Assembly (NCBI RefSeq): GCF_900324475.1
Contig: NZ_LT992502.1
Span: 4,526,001-4,590,000, forward strand
Direction of reading: 5' to 3'
Origin: Enterobacter bugandensis
Lineage (GTDB): Bacteria > Pseudomonadota > Gammaproteobacteria > Enterobacterales > Enterobacteriaceae
Length of the DNA: 64,000 nucleotides
Part shown: positions 24,652-34,916 of the stretch, piece by piece
Layout of the letters: each line of letters begins with the position of its first letter
How positions within the stretch are numbered: the first letter of the stretch is position 1
Made by a program: the position numbers and the translations under genes
Notes under the pieces: model-generated
What the model was told of the DNA's origin: nothing
Databases searched by the model: none
Seen by the model: only the letters and a program-made list of their open reading frames with translations

Positions 24652-24679
24652 ATTATAGGGAGTTCTCAGACGTTGACAA
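24652..24679 (-). promoter_or_regulatory. rrn P1 promoter
   Basis: On the minus strand, TTGTCA and TATAAT are separated by 16 bases (spacer ending AACTCCC) and followed by the G/C-rich discriminator GCGCC. This matches E. coli rrn P1, the ppGpp- and growth-rate-controlled promoter. The A-rich stretch just upstream (about 24690-24700) would be the UP element. Confidence 0.93.
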
Positions 24680-24730
24680 CCCCTCTTTTAAAAAAAACTT
24701 TCAACCGTCTCTTTTTTGCTCAAAACCGTG

Positions 24731-25582
24731 CTACAGCGCCAGTTTTTCGAGCGTTTCAAAGCCATAACGGCGTAAAACGGGTAAAAGTTGCTCAGTCTCT
24801 TTCGTGATAGCCATGCAAAATGCGATATTTGCATCGGTAGATTTCGCATCCGGCGCTTCATGCTCCAGCAGCCAGGCCGTACGACGGGCGATCGCCGCAC
24901 CAGAATCCACCAGCCGCGTCCCCTCCGGAAGCACTTCTAATAGCTCTTCCTGCAAGAGAGGAAAGTGGGTGCAGCCCAGCACAACCGTATCCGGTGGTTC
25001 GGGCATCCGCAGCCACGGACGAAGAATACGACGCAGCTCTTCGAGCGATACCGTCTCGCCGTGCAGTTTCGCTTCCGCCATCTCCACCAGCTCTGCGGAG
25101 CCAAGCATTGCAATCTGGCATTCGTTAGCAAAACGGTCGATCAGCTCGCGGGTATAAGGACGCTTCACCGTGCCACGCGTGGCCAGCAAGCCCACGATAC
25201 CGTTCGCCGTCAGGCGCGCGGCAGGCTTTATGGCAGGAACAACGCCCACAACCGGGAACTGGAATTTTTCACGCAGGGCGGGAAGAGAAACGGTGCTCGC
25301 CGTATTACAGGCAATGACCGCCAGCGCAAGGGGATAGCGCTTTTGTACCGCGGTGACGATTTCAACCACACGCTCAACGATAAAGTCCTCACTCTTTTCC
25401 CCATACGGAAAAGCGACGTTATCGAAGGCGTAGATGTAATGGAGATCCGGCAGGAGATGCCGAATCTCATCGTAGACCGAAAGCCCACCGACGCCGGAAT
25501 CAAACACCAGCACGGTAGGGCGCGGATTAGAAGGTGTAGCTGCCAGACAAGGTGTATTCCCGTCCTGCAGTTTGGTAGCCAT
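24731..25582 (-). CDS. murI: Glutamate racemase
   Basis: MurI makes D-glutamate for peptidoglycan precursors. The 283-residue protein (E. coli 285) has the N-terminal [15 protein letters not shown]. The catalytic cysteines are C92 (ACNTAS) and C204 (GCTHFPLL). The first 56 bases overlap the end of btuB in a different frame, as in E. coli, so translation is probably coupled. The rRNA operon promoters lie just downstream, in the same direction. Confidence 0.96.
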   Translation of the reverse strand: MATKLQDGNTPCLAATPSNPRPTVLVFDSGVGGLSVYDEIRHLLPDLHYIYAFDNVAFPYGEKSEDFIVERVVEIVTAVQKRYPLALAVIACNTASTVSLPALREKFQFPVVGVVPAIKPAARLTANGIVGLLATRGTVKRPYTRELIDRFANECQIAMLGSAELVEMAEAKLHGETVSLEELRRILRPWLRMPEPPDTVVLGCTHFPLLQEELLEVLPEGTRLVDSGAAIARRTAWLLEHEAPDAKSTDANIAFCMAITKETEQLLPVLRRYGFETLEKLAL

Positions 25583-27374
25583 AAACTGTCTCGTAATCTT
25601 TATCGAACAGGTTGGCTATTTTACCACGAACTGTGAGGTGTGAGGTGGCCGGATATGAAACTGCGACATCCCACAGACTCACACCGCCCATTTTCACTTT
25701 TTCTGACGGATAAGAACCAAAATCAGTGTCGTAACGCGTGCCGAGATAGTGATACGTCAGGCTCCAGTCGAAATCATAGATCTGCGTATCGAGCTGATAT
25801 TTCACCTGCTGCTTAGCACGACGGTCCAGAAGTTCGTTGGTCGCCGCATTGCGGGCATCCACATAGTCGTAGCCAACGGTATGCGTCAACGGACCTGTAT
25901 CAAACGACGCCGTCGCTTCCACACCCTTAATGCGTGCTTTGCCGACGTTGTAATATTCCTGAAGGTTATTATTGAAGTCGATGAGATTATCAACGTCATT
26001 ACGATAGCCGGACACGCGCCAGCTCACGCCTGCCGTCAGGCCTTCAAACGCCCCTTCCCACTGCTTGCTCTCTTCTGGATCAAGATGGTCATTGCCATAG
26101 AAGCCATAGAGTTGACCCAGATTCGGGGCCTTATAGGCCGTACCATAAGAAGCAATGAAGCGGTAACCGTCCACGAACTCCCACGCTGCACTGCTTTGCC
26201 AGGTGCCATGGCGACCAAACTGAGAGTTGTCATCGCTGCGAACCGCCCCTTCCAGAGTGAAATCGCCCAGCTGCTGCAGCCCGGTCAGGTAGACGCCGGT
26301 GTTACGCAGGTCGTAGCCGTTGGTCACGTAGTTTGTACCCGGCTCGGTGCTCTGCTTCTGCCAGTCAACGCCCGCACCAATGTTCCCGTGCCCCACATCA
26401 ACGGAGTTGAGCCACTGAACGTTGTACTGTTTGATTTCATCCAGCGTGGCCGTCGAATCGTAACGGCCCAAATTAGGGTCGTAGTTATAGTCTTTGCTGT
26501 GGCTATAGCTGGTGAGCAGCTGTGAATGGAAGATGTCCTCGTTAAAGCGTAATCCTGCGTCCCAGGTCTGGCTATAGAGCTGTCGGGTATCGACCAGCAC
26601 GTCAGGGGTAAATGAGCTGTAGTAACCGTCATAGGCCGTACGGTTGCTGTAGCCAAAGCCGCGAACAAATCCGCTCCACTGGTCTGAGAATGCGTGATCC
26701 ACCGCACCGTAGAGCGTTTTATTCATAAAGCCGTCGCGATCGGTCTGGGCAAGGCCACCATTGTTGCCGTCCGCAACCACATCGAAACCTTTGGTATAGG
26801 TGTAATCCCCCGCCAGCGTGACGCGCGTGCTGTCGCCCAGCGTTTGCTGGGTACTGCCGCCATAATTCTGGTAACCGTGCGACCCTACGCCGGCATTCAG
26901 CGTCGTGCCGTCCTTCGCGCGGGTGGTAATAATGTTGACTACACCGCCAATCGCATCCGAGCCGTATACCGCCGAACGCGGTCCACGCACATATTCGATA
27001 CGCTGCACCAGGGAGATCGGGAACTGGCTGAGATCGGACGACCCCGTGACGCCCGCCTGGTTAAGGCGAATGCCGTCAACGAGAATCAGGACGTGGCTGG
27101 AGTTGGTGCCACGGATAAAGAGAGAAGAGAGTTGCCCCATCCCGCCATTTTGCGCCGTGTCCACGCCGGGCAGGCGACGCATAACGTCCAGCACCGAGGT
27201 TGACTGCCAGCGGTCAATATCAGCACGCGTAACCACCGACGTTGCTGCCAGAATAGTTTTTTCAGGTTGTTCAAAACGATTTGCCGTCACCACCAACGAG
27301 TCAGCGCTATCCTGCGCCCAGCCCGAAAATGCCGTGACGGACAGCGCCGTCAACAGCGATACTTTTTTAATCAT
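25527..27374 (-). CDS. btuB: Outer membrane vitamin B12 receptor
   Basis: BtuB is the TonB-dependent outer membrane transporter for cobalamin. The 615-residue precursor (E. coli 614) has a signal peptide of about 20 residues ([20 protein letters not shown]). Next come the TonB box DSLVVTA, a plug domain with [20 protein letters not shown], and a 22-strand beta barrel ending in Phe. I chose the start at 27374 because it gives the normal signal peptide; an upstream in-frame start would add five residues. Expression is controlled by the riboswitch directly upstream. Confidence 0.96.
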   Translation of the reverse strand: MIKKVSLLTALSVTAFSGWAQDSADSLVVTANRFEQPEKTILAATSVVTRADIDRWQSTSVLDVMRRLPGVDTAQNGGMGQLSSLFIRGTNSSHVLILVDGIRLNQAGVTGSSDLSQFPISLVQRIEYVRGPRSAVYGSDAIGGVVNIITTRAKDGTTLNAGVGSHGYQNYGGSTQQTLGDSTRVTLAGDYTYTKGFDVVADGNNGGLAQTDRDGFMNKTLYGAVDHAFSDQWSGFVRGFGYSNRTAYDGYYSSFTPDVLVDTRQLYSQTWDAGLRFNEDIFHSQLLTSYSHSKDYNYDPNLGRYDSTATLDEIKQYNVQWLNSVDVGHGNIGAGVDWQKQSTEPGTNYVTNGYDLRNTGVYLTGLQQLGDFTLEGAVRSDDNSQFGRHGTWQSSAAWEFVDGYRFIASYGTAYKAPNLGQLYGFYGNDHLDPEESKQWEGAFEGLTAGVSWRVSGYRNDVDNLIDFNNNLQEYYNVGKARIKGVEATASFDTGPLTHTVGYDYVDARNAATNELLDRRAKQQVKYQLDTQIYDFDWSLTYHYLGTRYDTDFGSYPSEKVKMGGVSLWDVAVSYPATSHLTVRGKIANLFDKDYETVYGYQTAGREYTLSGSYTF

Positions 27375-27389
27375 TGTTAAAGCATCCAC

Positions 27390-27605
27390 AATATAAGAAG
27401 GATGCCGCAGGCCTCATCTATAGCACGCGATGATGAAACCAAATGCGACGTGATCCCGGCAGGTCTTCGGGCTAGGTGGCGTTATACGGATGAAGACTTC
27501 CCATTTTCACAGTGTCTACAGCTCTCATCCCGCCAGTCTTTACCGCTGCGCGTCAGCTCCAGATTTTCACTGGATTCCCTTTTCACTCTCAGGAGACCGG
27601 AAACA
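27390..27605 (-). promoter_or_regulatory. Cobalamin riboswitch of btuB
   Basis: The B12 box on the minus strand (AGCCCGAAGACCTGCCGG, 27456-27473) is followed by a region able to hide the ribosome site, including CCTGCGGCATCCTTCT at about 27397-27412. The 5' part has GGGAATCCAGTGAAAATCTGGAGC and GCTGACGCGCAGCGGTA-like segments typical of this aptamer. Adenosylcobalamin binding would reduce btuB translation. The 5' boundary is approximate. Confidence 0.93.
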
Positions 27606-27720
27606 GAATGCTACAATTAGACACGTATAGATGTCCAGACAGCTATTGGCCATTAAATCTGGACATCCCCTGAACAATCCCTACAATCCCCGCGTAATTC
27701 TTTATCACTCAGGACGCATC

Positions 27721-28821
27721 ATGACCCCAGAACACCTCCCGACAGAACAGTACGACGCGCAGCTGGCCGAGAAAGTTGTCCGCCTGCAAAGTATGATGAC
27801 GCCTTTCAACGCGCCCGTTCCCGAGGTGTTCCGCTCCCCTGTCAGCCACTACCGCATGCGCGCCGAGTTCCGCATCTGGCATGACGGCGACGACCTGTAC
27901 CACATCATTTTCGATCAGCAGACCAAATCACGCATTCGCGTGGACAGCTTCCCGGCAGCGAGCGAGCTTATCAACCAGCTGATGACGCTGATCATTGAAG
28001 GCGTGCGCAACAATCCGGTGCTGCGCAACAAGCTGTTCCAGATTGACTATCTGACCACGCAAAGCAATCAGGCGATTGTCTCTCTGCTGTACCACAAAGC
28101 GCTGACCGACGAATGGCGCGAGCAGGCCGAAGCCCTGCGCGATACGCTGCGTGCGCAGAACATCAACGTGCACCTGATTGGCCGCGCGACCAAAACCAAA
28201 ATCATGCTGGATCAGGATTACGTCGACGAGCGTCTGCCGGTGGCAGGTAAAGAGATGGTTTACCGTCAGGTGGAAAACAGCTTCACCCAGCCGAATGCCG
28301 AGATGAACGTGCAGATGCTGGAGTGGGCGCTGAAGGCGACGGAAGGGTCTAAGGGCGATCTGCTTGAGCTTTACTGCGGTAACGGCAACTTCTCGCTGGC
28401 GCTGGCGCGTAACTTCGAACGCGTGCTGGCAACGGAAATCGCCAAGCCGTCGGTAGCGGCCGCGCAGTACAACATCGCCGCTAACCATATCGATAACGTG
28501 CAGATCATTCGCATGGCGGCAGAAGAGTTCACCCAGGCCATGAACGGTGTACGCCAGTTTAACCGCCTGGAAGGGATCGATTTGAAGAGCTACCAGTGCG
28601 AGACGATTTTTGTCGACCCGCCGCGCAGTGGCCTGGACAGCGAAACCGAGAAGATGGTGCAGGCGTACCCGCGTATTTTGTACATCTCCTGTAACCCGGA
28701 GACGCTGTGCAAGAATCTGGAAACATTAAGCCAGACGCACAAGGTTGAACGTCTGGCACTGTTCGATCAGTTCCCGTATACGCACCATATGGAGTGCGGT
28801 GTACTGCTCACGTCGAAGTAA
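27721..28821 (+). CDS. trmA: tRNA (uracil-5-)-methyltransferase
   Basis: TrmA makes ribothymidine at position 54 of tRNAs using S-adenosylmethionine. The 366-residue protein equals E. coli. Catalytic Cys324 sits in ISCNPETL and Glu358 in [19 protein letters not shown] is the SAM-methyltransferase motif IV. The start at 27721 ([11 protein letters not shown]) was chosen for the length match; an upstream extension would add 30 unrelated residues. It is divergent from btuB. Confidence 0.97.
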   Translation: MTPEHLPTEQYDAQLAEKVVRLQSMMTPFNAPVPEVFRSPVSHYRMRAEFRIWHDGDDLYHIIFDQQTKSRIRVDSFPAASELINQLMTLIIEGVRNNPVLRNKLFQIDYLTTQSNQAIVSLLYHKALTDEWREQAEALRDTLRAQNINVHLIGRATKTKIMLDQDYVDERLPVAGKEMVYRQVENSFTQPNAEMNVQMLEWALKATEGSKGDLLELYCGNGNFSLALARNFERVLATEIAKPSVAAAQYNIAANHIDNVQIIRMAAEEFTQAMNGVRQFNRLEGIDLKSYQCETIFVDPPRSGLDSETEKMVQAYPRILYISCNPETLCKNLETLSQTHKVERLALFDQFPYTHHMECGVLLTSK

Positions 28822-28835
28822 CTAGCCGGCGTTTT

Positions 28836-28866
28836 TGGCAGGTGGCGCTTCGCTTACCTGCCCTAC
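28836..28866. repeat. Degenerate REP-like palindrome
   Basis: The inverted repeat GGCAGGTGGCGC / CGCTTACCTGCCCTAC lies between the convergent trmA and yijD. It is a variant of the REP family seen elsewhere in the window, with CAGGT replacing CGGGT on both arms, so pairing is kept. Confidence 0.55.
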
Positions 28867-28876
28867 TCAGACCCCA

Positions 28877-29236
28877 TTACTCTGGCAGTTGGCTCTTGCG
28901 GCTACGCATGCGCGAGCCAATCCAGAACACCAGCGCCACGGACAGTACCGCAGGGAAGAAGTTAGAGCCGATATCCGGATACTCCGCGCGCACCACGGTG
29001 CTGTACAGCAATACGCCCAGAATAAAACAGGCAGCGGCCAGCCCCGGTAACCCAACCGGCATCGTACGGTTCAGGTAACGCTGATGCAGGCAGTAGACCG
29101 TCAGCACCAGCGCAATAAGCGGGAAAATCGAAAATGGCACGATGGAGCTAAAAATAGCGGCAAACGTGCCATTAATGGATAAGCCAGCGATCAATGCCAG
29201 CAACAGCGTCCCTTTATCCTGACCTGACTGTTTCAT
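28877..29236 (-). CDS. yijD: Inner membrane protein YijD
   Basis: This is a small integral membrane protein of 119 residues, the same as E. coli YijD. About four hydrophobic segments are visible, for example [45 protein letters not shown] and [14 protein letters not shown]. The function is unknown. It follows fabR by 9 bases in the same direction and is probably co-transcribed with it, as in E. coli. That link hints at a membrane-lipid role, but this is only context. Confidence 0.92.
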   Translation of the reverse strand: MKQSGQDKGTLLLALIAGLSINGTFAAIFSSIVPFSIFPLIALVLTVYCLHQRYLNRTMPVGLPGLAAACFILGVLLYSTVVRAEYPDIGSNFFPAVLSVALVFWIGSRMRSRKSQLPE

Positions 29237-29245
29237 TACTCACCT

Positions 29246-29881
29246 TCACTCTTCGGTTTGATGTGCCAGTTTCTCTTGTTCACGGCGATACCAGTAGTAC
29301 GCGCCTTTGGAGATCATCCTCAGCTGCAATACCAGTCGCTCTTCAAGCTGCTTGCGTTGTTCAATGCTGACGTCCAGCGCTTCGGCACCCGCGCTGAACA
29401 CAATCGTCACCATCGCCTCGGCCTGTGCTTCAGTAAAGGCACGCGGCATATGGTTTTCGAGTTCAAGATAGTCGGCAAGTTCCGCGATGAAGTGCTGAAT
29501 TTCCCGCGCGACGGCGGCACGAAACGCTGCCGATGTGCCCGAACGCTCGCGCAGAAGCAGACGAAACGCGTTGGGGTTATTGCCGATAAATTCCATAAAC
29601 GTCGACACGGAGGTGCGGATCACGCTGCCGCCTTTGGCGATACGCTGACGCGCCTGGCGCATCAGCTGGCGCAGCATCAAACCGCTCTCGTCGACCATGG
29701 TCAGGCCCAGTTCATCCACATCACGGAAGTGACGATAGAAGGACGTTGGCGCAATCCCGGCCTCGCGTGCGACTTCGCGCAGGCTCAAACTGGCAAAACT
29801 CCGCTCAGCACTCAGTTGACTGAATGCGGCTTCCACCAGCGAACGCCGGGTTTTCTCTTTTTGTTGTGCTCTTACGCCCAT
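29246..29881 (-). CDS. fabR: TetR-family repressor of unsaturated fatty acid synthesis FabR
   Basis: FabR represses fabA and fabB in response to the ratio of unsaturated to saturated acyl chains. The N-terminal HTH includes [30 protein letters not shown], and a helical ligand domain follows. I use the ATG at 29881 ([15 protein letters not shown]), giving 211 residues. A further upstream start would add 12 residues not found in the family. The C-terminal tail differs from E. coli. It is divergent from sthA. Confidence 0.94.
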   Translation of the reverse strand: MGVRAQQKEKTRRSLVEAAFSQLSAERSFASLSLREVAREAGIAPTSFYRHFRDVDELGLTMVDESGLMLRQLMRQARQRIAKGGSVIRTSVSTFMEFIGNNPNAFRLLLRERSGTSAAFRAAVAREIQHFIAELADYLELENHMPRAFTEAQAEAMVTIVFSAGAEALDVSIEQRKQLEERLVLQLRMISKGAYYWYRREQEKLAHQTEE

Positions 29882-30080
29882 CACGATAGTTGAATCCTTC
29901 CAAAGGCCTGATGGCACTATACCAGAGAATAAAATTAATCTGTTTGCTCAGCTTTGTGAATGATTGTTTACGTGCGGTTTGTGCTCCACTGCCGGAAAAA
30001 AGCACAACGATAATTGGGTTACCCTGGCAATGATGTTATGATTCTGTTGCTTTTATGTATAAGAACAGGTAAGCCTTGCC

Positions 30081-31481
30081 ATGCCACATTCCTACGATTA
30101 CGACGCAATAGTTATTGGTTCCGGCCCCGGCGGCGAAGGTGCTGCTATGGGTCTGGTGAAACAGGGAGCCAGAGTAGCGGTCATCGAGCGCTACCATAAT
30201 GTCGGCGGTGGTTGCACCCACTGGGGCACCATCCCTTCGAAAGCCCTCCGCCACGCCGTTAGCCGCATTATCGAATTTAACCAGAACCCTCTTTACAGCG
30301 ACCACTCCCGACTTCTTCGTTCCTCCTTTGCCGACATCCTGAATCACGCGGATACCGTCATTAACCAGCAGACGCGCATGCGTCAGGGCTTTTATGAGCG
30401 TAACCATTGTGAAATCCTGCAGGGCAACGCGCATTTTGTGGATGAACACACCCTGGCACTCGAATGCCACGACGGTTCGATTGAGACGATCACCGCTGAA
30501 AAATTTGTTATTGCCTGCGGTTCACGCCCTTACCATCCGGCCGACGTCGACTTCTCACACCCGCGCGTCTACGACAGCGACTCCATTCTGAGCCTGCACC
30601 ATGAACCCCGCCACGTCATTATCTATGGCGCAGGGGTCATCGGCTGCGAATACGCGTCGATCTTCCGCGGAATGGACGTCAAAGTTGACCTGATTAACAC
30701 CCGCGATCGCCTGCTAGCGTTCCTCGATCAGGAAATGTCAGACTCCCTCTCCTACCACTTCTGGAACAGCGGCGTAGTGATTCGTCACAACGAAGAGTAC
30801 GAGAAGATCGAAGGCTGCGATGACGGTGTGATCATGCACCTGAAGTCCGGTAAGAAGCTGAAAGCCGACTGCCTGCTGTACGCCAACGGCCGTACCGGCA
30901 ATACCGATTCACTGCGGCTGGAAAATATCGGGCTTGAAACAGACAGCCGCGGTCAGCTGAAGGTCAACAGCATGTATCAGACCGCGCTGCCGCACGTATA
31001 CGCGGTGGGCGACGTAATTGGCTACCCGAGCCTGGCCTCCGCCGCTTACGATCAGGGCCGCATTGCCGCTCAGGCGCTGGTGAAGGGTGAAGCAACGGCG
31101 CATCTGATCGAAGATATCCCGACGGGGATCTACACCATTCCGGAAATCAGTTCCGTGGGGAAAACCGAACAGCAGCTGACGTCAATGAAGGTGCCTTACG
31201 AGGTGGGTCGTGCGCAGTTTAAACATCTGGCGCGGGCGCAGATCGTGGGGATGAGCGTAGGTACGCTGAAGATCCTGTTCCATCGCGAGACGAAAGAGAT
31301 CCTCGGGATTCACTGCTTTGGTGAACGCGCGGCGGAAATCATTCATATCGGTCAGGCAATAATGGAGCAGAAAGGCGGTGGTAACACCATTGAGTACTTC
31401 GTTAACACCACCTTTAACTACCCGACCATGGCAGAAGCCTATCGGGTAGCCGCGCTGAACGGCTTAAACCGCCTGTTTTAA
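30081..31481 (+). CDS. sthA: Soluble pyridine nucleotide transhydrogenase
   Basis: SthA (UdhA) is a cytoplasmic flavoprotein that reoxidises excess NADPH with NAD+. At 466 residues it equals E. coli. It has the FAD Rossmann motif [10 protein letters not shown] near residue 13, the NAD(P) motif [11 protein letters not shown], and the second FAD motif [11 protein letters not shown]. Unlike lipoamide dehydrogenase it lacks the redox disulfide ([17 protein letters not shown] has only one Cys). Its final 18 bases overlap the 3' end of convergent oxyR. Confidence 0.97.
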   Translation: MPHSYDYDAIVIGSGPGGEGAAMGLVKQGARVAVIERYHNVGGGCTHWGTIPSKALRHAVSRIIEFNQNPLYSDHSRLLRSSFADILNHADTVINQQTRMRQGFYERNHCEILQGNAHFVDEHTLALECHDGSIETITAEKFVIACGSRPYHPADVDFSHPRVYDSDSILSLHHEPRHVIIYGAGVIGCEYASIFRGMDVKVDLINTRDRLLAFLDQEMSDSLSYHFWNSGVVIRHNEEYEKIEGCDDGVIMHLKSGKKLKADCLLYANGRTGNTDSLRLENIGLETDSRGQLKVNSMYQTALPHVYAVGDVIGYPSLASAAYDQGRIAAQALVKGEATAHLIEDIPTGIYTIPEISSVGKTEQQLTSMKVPYEVGRAQFKHLARAQIVGMSVGTLKILFHRETKEILGIHCFGERAAEIIHIGQAIMEQKGGGNTIEYFVNTTFNYPTMAEAYRVAALNGLNRLF

Positions 31482-32381
31482 CGCGCTGTCGAAATGGCCA
31501 TCCATTGCACCACGGATGGCCTCTGCCAGCTGCTCATAGCGGCTGCGCAGCGGTGACCCTGGGCGATACACCAGGCCGATCGTGCGACGCGGCTCCGGCT
31601 TAATGCACGGCAGGTACACCACACCATCACGCTTACGCTCGCGCGGCACGGCCAGCGCAGGCAGCAACGTAATACCGCTTCCCGCCGCCACCATATTACG
31701 CAGCGTTTCCAGACTGGTTGCGCGGAAGTGAGTATCTTCATCGGCACCCGCTTCGAAGCAGAAGCCCATCGCCTGATCGCGCAGGCAGTGGCCATCTTCC
31801 AGCATCAGCAGCTTTTCACCGGCCAGATCGGCCATCGGCACGCGATCGCGGTTCGCCCACGGGTGATCTTCATAGATCGCCAGCATCATCGGCTCATCGA
31901 ACAGCGGTACTTCAATAAACGCTTCGCTCTCTTTTACCAGCGCCAGAATGGCGCAGTCGAGCTTGCCGCTGTCCAGCTGCGCCAGCAACTGATGGGTTTG
32001 CGCTTCGTGCAGGTACATTTCGAGTTTCGGGAACGTCTGGTGCAGCATCGGAATGATGTGCGGTAACAGGTACGGGCCAACGGTTGGGATCAGGCCAATA
32101 TGCAGCGGGCCGGACATGGCCTCTCCCTGCTGGCTTGCCATTTCCTTGAGCACTTTGACCTCGCGCAGCACGGTGCGCGCCTGATCCACCAGCAGAAGAC
32201 CGGCCTGGGTGAACAGCACCTTACGGCTGGTGCGCTCCAGCAGCATCACGCCCAGCTCGTCTTCCAGCTTGCGGATCTGCCCGCTCAGCGTCGGCTGGCT
32301 GACGTGGCAGGAATCTGCCGCGCGGCGAAAGTGACGATGCTCGGCTAACGCTACCAGGTATTCAAGATCACGAATATTCAT
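31464..32381 (-). CDS. oxyR: Hydrogen peroxide sensor and activator OxyR
   Basis: OxyR is the LysR-family peroxide sensor of 305 residues, as in E. coli. The HTH includes [21 protein letters not shown]. The redox cysteines fall in [16 protein letters not shown] with the normal 9-residue spacing (Cys199 and Cys208). The gene is divergent from the small RNA oxyS, with the shared operator between them. katG, its classical target, lies 10 kb downstream in this window. Confidence 0.98.
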   Translation of the reverse strand: MNIRDLEYLVALAEHRHFRRAADSCHVSQPTLSGQIRKLEDELGVMLLERTSRKVLFTQAGLLLVDQARTVLREVKVLKEMASQQGEAMSGPLHIGLIPTVGPYLLPHIIPMLHQTFPKLEMYLHEAQTHQLLAQLDSGKLDCAILALVKESEAFIEVPLFDEPMMLAIYEDHPWANRDRVPMADLAGEKLLMLEDGHCLRDQAMGFCFEAGADEDTHFRATSLETLRNMVAAGSGITLLPALAVPRERKRDGVVYLPCIKPEPRRTIGLVYRPGSPLRSRYEQLAEAIRGAMDGHFDSALKQAV

Positions 32382-32401
32382 TATTCATCCTCCGTCGCCA
32401 C

Positions 32402-32450
32402 GATAGTTCATGGCGATAGATAGCATAGCAATGAACGATTATCCCTATCA
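32402..32450. promoter_or_regulatory. OxyR binding site between oxyR and oxyS
   Basis: Bases 32402-32450 contain four spaced GATAG/CTATC-type elements (GATAGTTC, CGATAGATAG, ATAGCAATG, CCTATC). They match the E. coli oxyR-oxyS operator closely as I recall it. OxyR here represses oxyR and, when oxidised, activates oxyS. Confidence 0.85.
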
Positions 32451-32478
32451 AGCATTCTGTTGAATAATACGCCACATA

Positions 32479-32590
32479 GACGAGGCGGCCGTGTTTGACC
32501 CTTGACGTCCCCGCACCGTCAGCGAGTTTCTCTCAAAACTCGAACAACTAAAGCCAACGTGAACTTTTGCGGACCCCGTGGTCCGCTTTT
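32479..32590 (+). ncRNA. oxyS: OxyS small regulatory RNA
   Basis: The 3' half (AACTAAAGCCAACGTGAAC, then TTTTGCGGACC) is almost identical to E. coli OxyS, including the A-rich single-stranded Hfq region and the terminator GCGGACC / GGTCCGC with T9. The 5' stem-loop has diverged but keeps a CCCTTG loop-type sequence. The start is placed by aligning promoter and operator with E. coli and is accurate to a few bases. OxyS is peroxide-induced and represses rpoS, fhlA and others in E. coli. Confidence 0.88.
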
Positions 32591-32598
32591 TTTTTGCA

Positions 32599-32637
32599 TA
32601 AAAAAGCCTGGCGCTAAGCCAGGCTCCGTTTTTCTCC
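32599..32637 (-). terminator. argH terminator
   Basis: The hairpin AGCCTGGC / GCCAGGCT with flanking A and T runs lies between oxyS (+) and argH (-). For argCBH transcripts arriving on the minus strand, the stem is followed by U residues. It may also back up the oxyS terminator. Confidence 0.75.
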
Positions 32638-32673
32638 CTCTCCCGGCAGGAGAGGGCCGGGGTGAGGGCACCA
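32638..32673. repeat. Dispersed palindromic repeat, copy 1 (CCCTCTCCC...GGTGAGGGC)
   Basis: The inverted repeat CCCTCTCCCGGC / AGGAGAGGG is followed by CCGGGGTGAGGGC. It is the same unit as those at 37179, 46299 and 62552 and lies just past the argH stop. Confidence 0.7.
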
Positions 32674-32684
32674 GCCCGCACGGT

Positions 32685-34058
32685 TCAAATCAGGCGGTTT
32701 TTCACATCCGCAATCGCCTGCGCCACCTGCTTCGGCGACACGCCGCCTTTCGCCGCACGTTTATCCAGGCAGGACTGCAGCGCCAGAATCGGGTACACAT
32801 CCTCCCCGATCGCCGCGCTGAATTTTTGCAGGTCGGCAAGCGCCAGATCTTCCAGCGGTTTACCCTGACGAATCGCTTCCACCACCGCTTCGCCCACAAT
32901 ATGGTGCGCCTCGCGGAACGGTACGCCCTTCGCGACAAGGTAGTCCGCCAGTTCGGTAGAGTTGGCATAGCCCTGCTGCGCCGCTTCCTGGCAGCGCGGA
33001 CGTTTCACCTGAATGCCGTCCAGCACCAGCGCGCCCATGTGCAGACAGTCCAGCCAGGTGTCGAGCGCGTCGAACAGCCCTTCCTTGTCTTCCTGCATAT
33101 CTTTGTTATACGCCAGCGGCAGCCCTTTCAGGGTCATCATCATGCCGGTCAGCGCGCCCTGCACGCGACCGCACTTGCCGCGGATCAGCTCCAGCGCGTC
33201 CGGGTTTTTCTTCTGCGGCATCAGCGATGAGCCTGAGGTCACGCGGTCAGACAGCTCAACGAAGCCCGCTTCACCGGAGTTAAAGAAGATCAGGTCTTCG
33301 GCAAAGCGCGAAAGATGCACCATCCCGATAGAGGCATTGGAGAGCAGCTCCAGCACGTGGTCACGGTCAGAGACGCTGTCCAGGCTGTTGCGGGTGGCGG
33401 AAGCAAAGCCCAGCCATCCTGCCAGCTGCTCGCGGTCGATTTCATACGCCGTACCGGCCAGCGCACCGCTGCCCAGCGGGCTGACGTCCAGACGCTTCAG
33501 GGTATCCTGCAGACGGCTTTCGTCACGCGCCAGCATCTCAACGTAGGCCAGACACCAGTGCGCAAAGGTCACCGGCTGCGCGCGCTGCAGGTGGGTATAA
33601 CCCGGCATCACCGCGTCCTGATTGTTCTGCGCGGTCTCTACCAGCGCACTTTGAAGCTGACGGTTGGCCGCCAGCAGTTCGCCAACGGTCTCTTTACACC
33701 ACAGCTTCAGGTCGGTGGCGACCTGGTCGTTACGGCTACGGCCGGTGTGCAGCTTTTTACCCAGCTGACCGACTTTGTCGATCAGCTTGCCTTCCACCCA
33801 GCTGTGAATATCTTCGGCATCGCTCTGCAGGATTTGCTGCGGATCCAGACGCACCTCTTCCAGCAGGTTGTTCAGCGCCTCTTCCAGCTGCTGCTGTTCG
33901 TCTGCGGTCAGTACGCCAACGGTCACCAGCGCTTTGGACCAGGCCACAGAGCCGACAATATCCTGTTCGGCCAGGCGGTAGTCGAAGCGCAAAGAGTCGT
34001 TGAACTGTTTGAACCGCTGATCCGCTGCCTGTGTAAAACGCCCACCCCAAAGTGCCAT
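32685..34058 (-). CDS. argH: Argininosuccinate lyase
   Basis: ArgH splits argininosuccinate into arginine and fumarate, the last step of arginine synthesis. The 457-residue protein (as in E. coli) carries the fumarase/aspartase-superfamily signature [13 protein letters not shown] in the second half and the N-terminal ALWGGRF and HTGRSRNDQ motifs. It is the last gene of argCBH. The gap to argB (75 bases) contains a REP element, which could adjust the relative mRNA stability of argH. Confidence 0.97.
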   Translation of the reverse strand: MALWGGRFTQAADQRFKQFNDSLRFDYRLAEQDIVGSVAWSKALVTVGVLTADEQQQLEEALNNLLEEVRLDPQQILQSDAEDIHSWVEGKLIDKVGQLGKKLHTGRSRNDQVATDLKLWCKETVGELLAANRQLQSALVETAQNNQDAVMPGYTHLQRAQPVTFAHWCLAYVEMLARDESRLQDTLKRLDVSPLGSGALAGTAYEIDREQLAGWLGFASATRNSLDSVSDRDHVLELLSNASIGMVHLSRFAEDLIFFNSGEAGFVELSDRVTSGSSLMPQKKNPDALELIRGKCGRVQGALTGMMMTLKGLPLAYNKDMQEDKEGLFDALDTWLDCLHMGALVLDGIQVKRPRCQEAAQQGYANSTELADYLVAKGVPFREAHHIVGEAVVEAIRQGKPLEDLALADLQKFSAAIGEDVYPILALQSCLDKRAAKGGVSPKQVAQAIADVKNRLI

Positions 34059-34085
34059 AACATCGTTCCTTTATTCGTTAGTTCC

Positions 34086-34115
34086 GCCGGGTGCGCTTCG
34101 CTTACCCCGGCCTAC
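34086..34115. repeat. REP element inside argCBH
   Basis: GCCGGGTGCGCTTCGCTTACCCCGGC-type palindrome in the argB-argH intergenic gap. It is one of the few REP units here lying inside an operon rather than at its end. Confidence 0.7.
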
Positions 34116-34133
34116 GGTCATTCAATAAAAAAC

Positions 34134-34910
34134 TTACGCCAGAATACGCGTGCCAATCGGCGTGCCGTTAAACAGCGCCGGGAGCTGCTCCGCGTGACGC
34201 CAGGAGGCGATATCCACCGGGCGGCCCAGCGTGCGCGCCGCATCCAGCGCGGCGTTCACTTTGACGATCATGCCGTCGGTAATAATGCCCTGAGCGATCA
34301 GCTGCTCGGCTTTGGCGGCGGTCATTTCCGCTATGCGCTGGCCTTTACCGTCGAGAATGCCGCTCACGTCGGAGAGCAGGATCAGGTCTGCGCCCAGCGT
34401 GGCCGCCAGCGCGGTTGCCGCCTGGTCCGCGTTAACGTTCATCAGCTCGCCCTCTTCGGTCACGCCGATAGAGCTCACCACCGGCAGGAAACCGCCTTCC
34501 AGCAGGGTGTTAATCAGCTTAGGCGAACCTGGCTGCGCCAGTCCAACATGGCCGAGCTCTTCGTCGAGCTGGGTCACTTTTACGCTGTCACCGTCGCCCA
34601 GGTAGAGGCCAACGGACGCAATATGGTGTTTCTTCGCCCATGCCAGCAGCGTTTTGTTCGCCGTGCCCGCCAGCGCGCCGGTAATGATGTCAATCTGGTC
34701 AGCAGGCGTGACGCGCAGGCCATTTTTCTTTTTCACCGGCAGATTCAGCCCTTTCATCAGCTCATCCACCACGCAGCCGCCGCCGTGCACAATCACCAGC
34801 GGACGCTGGTGCGATTCGCGATAGTTCACCAGCGCGGTAAACAGGCGCTCCAGCGCTTCTTCGCTGTCCAGCAGTACACCACCGAGTTTGATAATTAATG
34901 GGTTCATCAT
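34134..34910 (-). CDS. argB: Acetylglutamate kinase
   Basis: ArgB phosphorylates N-acetylglutamate, the second arginine-pathway step. It belongs to the amino acid kinase fold, with [18 protein letters not shown] at the N-terminus, [13 protein letters not shown], and [13 protein letters not shown] for nucleotide binding. Three ATGs lie in a row (34913, 34910, 34907). The middle one is 7 bases from AAGG and gives 258 residues, the E. coli length; the others remain possible. It begins a few bases after argC. Confidence 0.96.
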   Translation of the reverse strand: MMNPLIIKLGGVLLDSEEALERLFTALVNYRESHQRPLVIVHGGGCVVDELMKGLNLPVKKKNGLRVTPADQIDIITGALAGTANKTLLAWAKKHHIASVGLYLGDGDSVKVTQLDEELGHVGLAQPGSPKLINTLLEGGFLPVVSSIGVTEEGELMNVNADQAATALAATLGADLILLSDVSGILDGKGQRIAEMTAAKAEQLIAQGIITDGMIVKVNAALDAARTLGRPVDIASWRHAEQLPALFNGTPIGTRILA

Positions 34911-34916
34911 CACACC

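Noticed and set aside
33315..34898. A 527-codon open frame running across argH and argB on the opposite strand
   Set aside because: It crosses two real genes and their gap and has no conserved motif.
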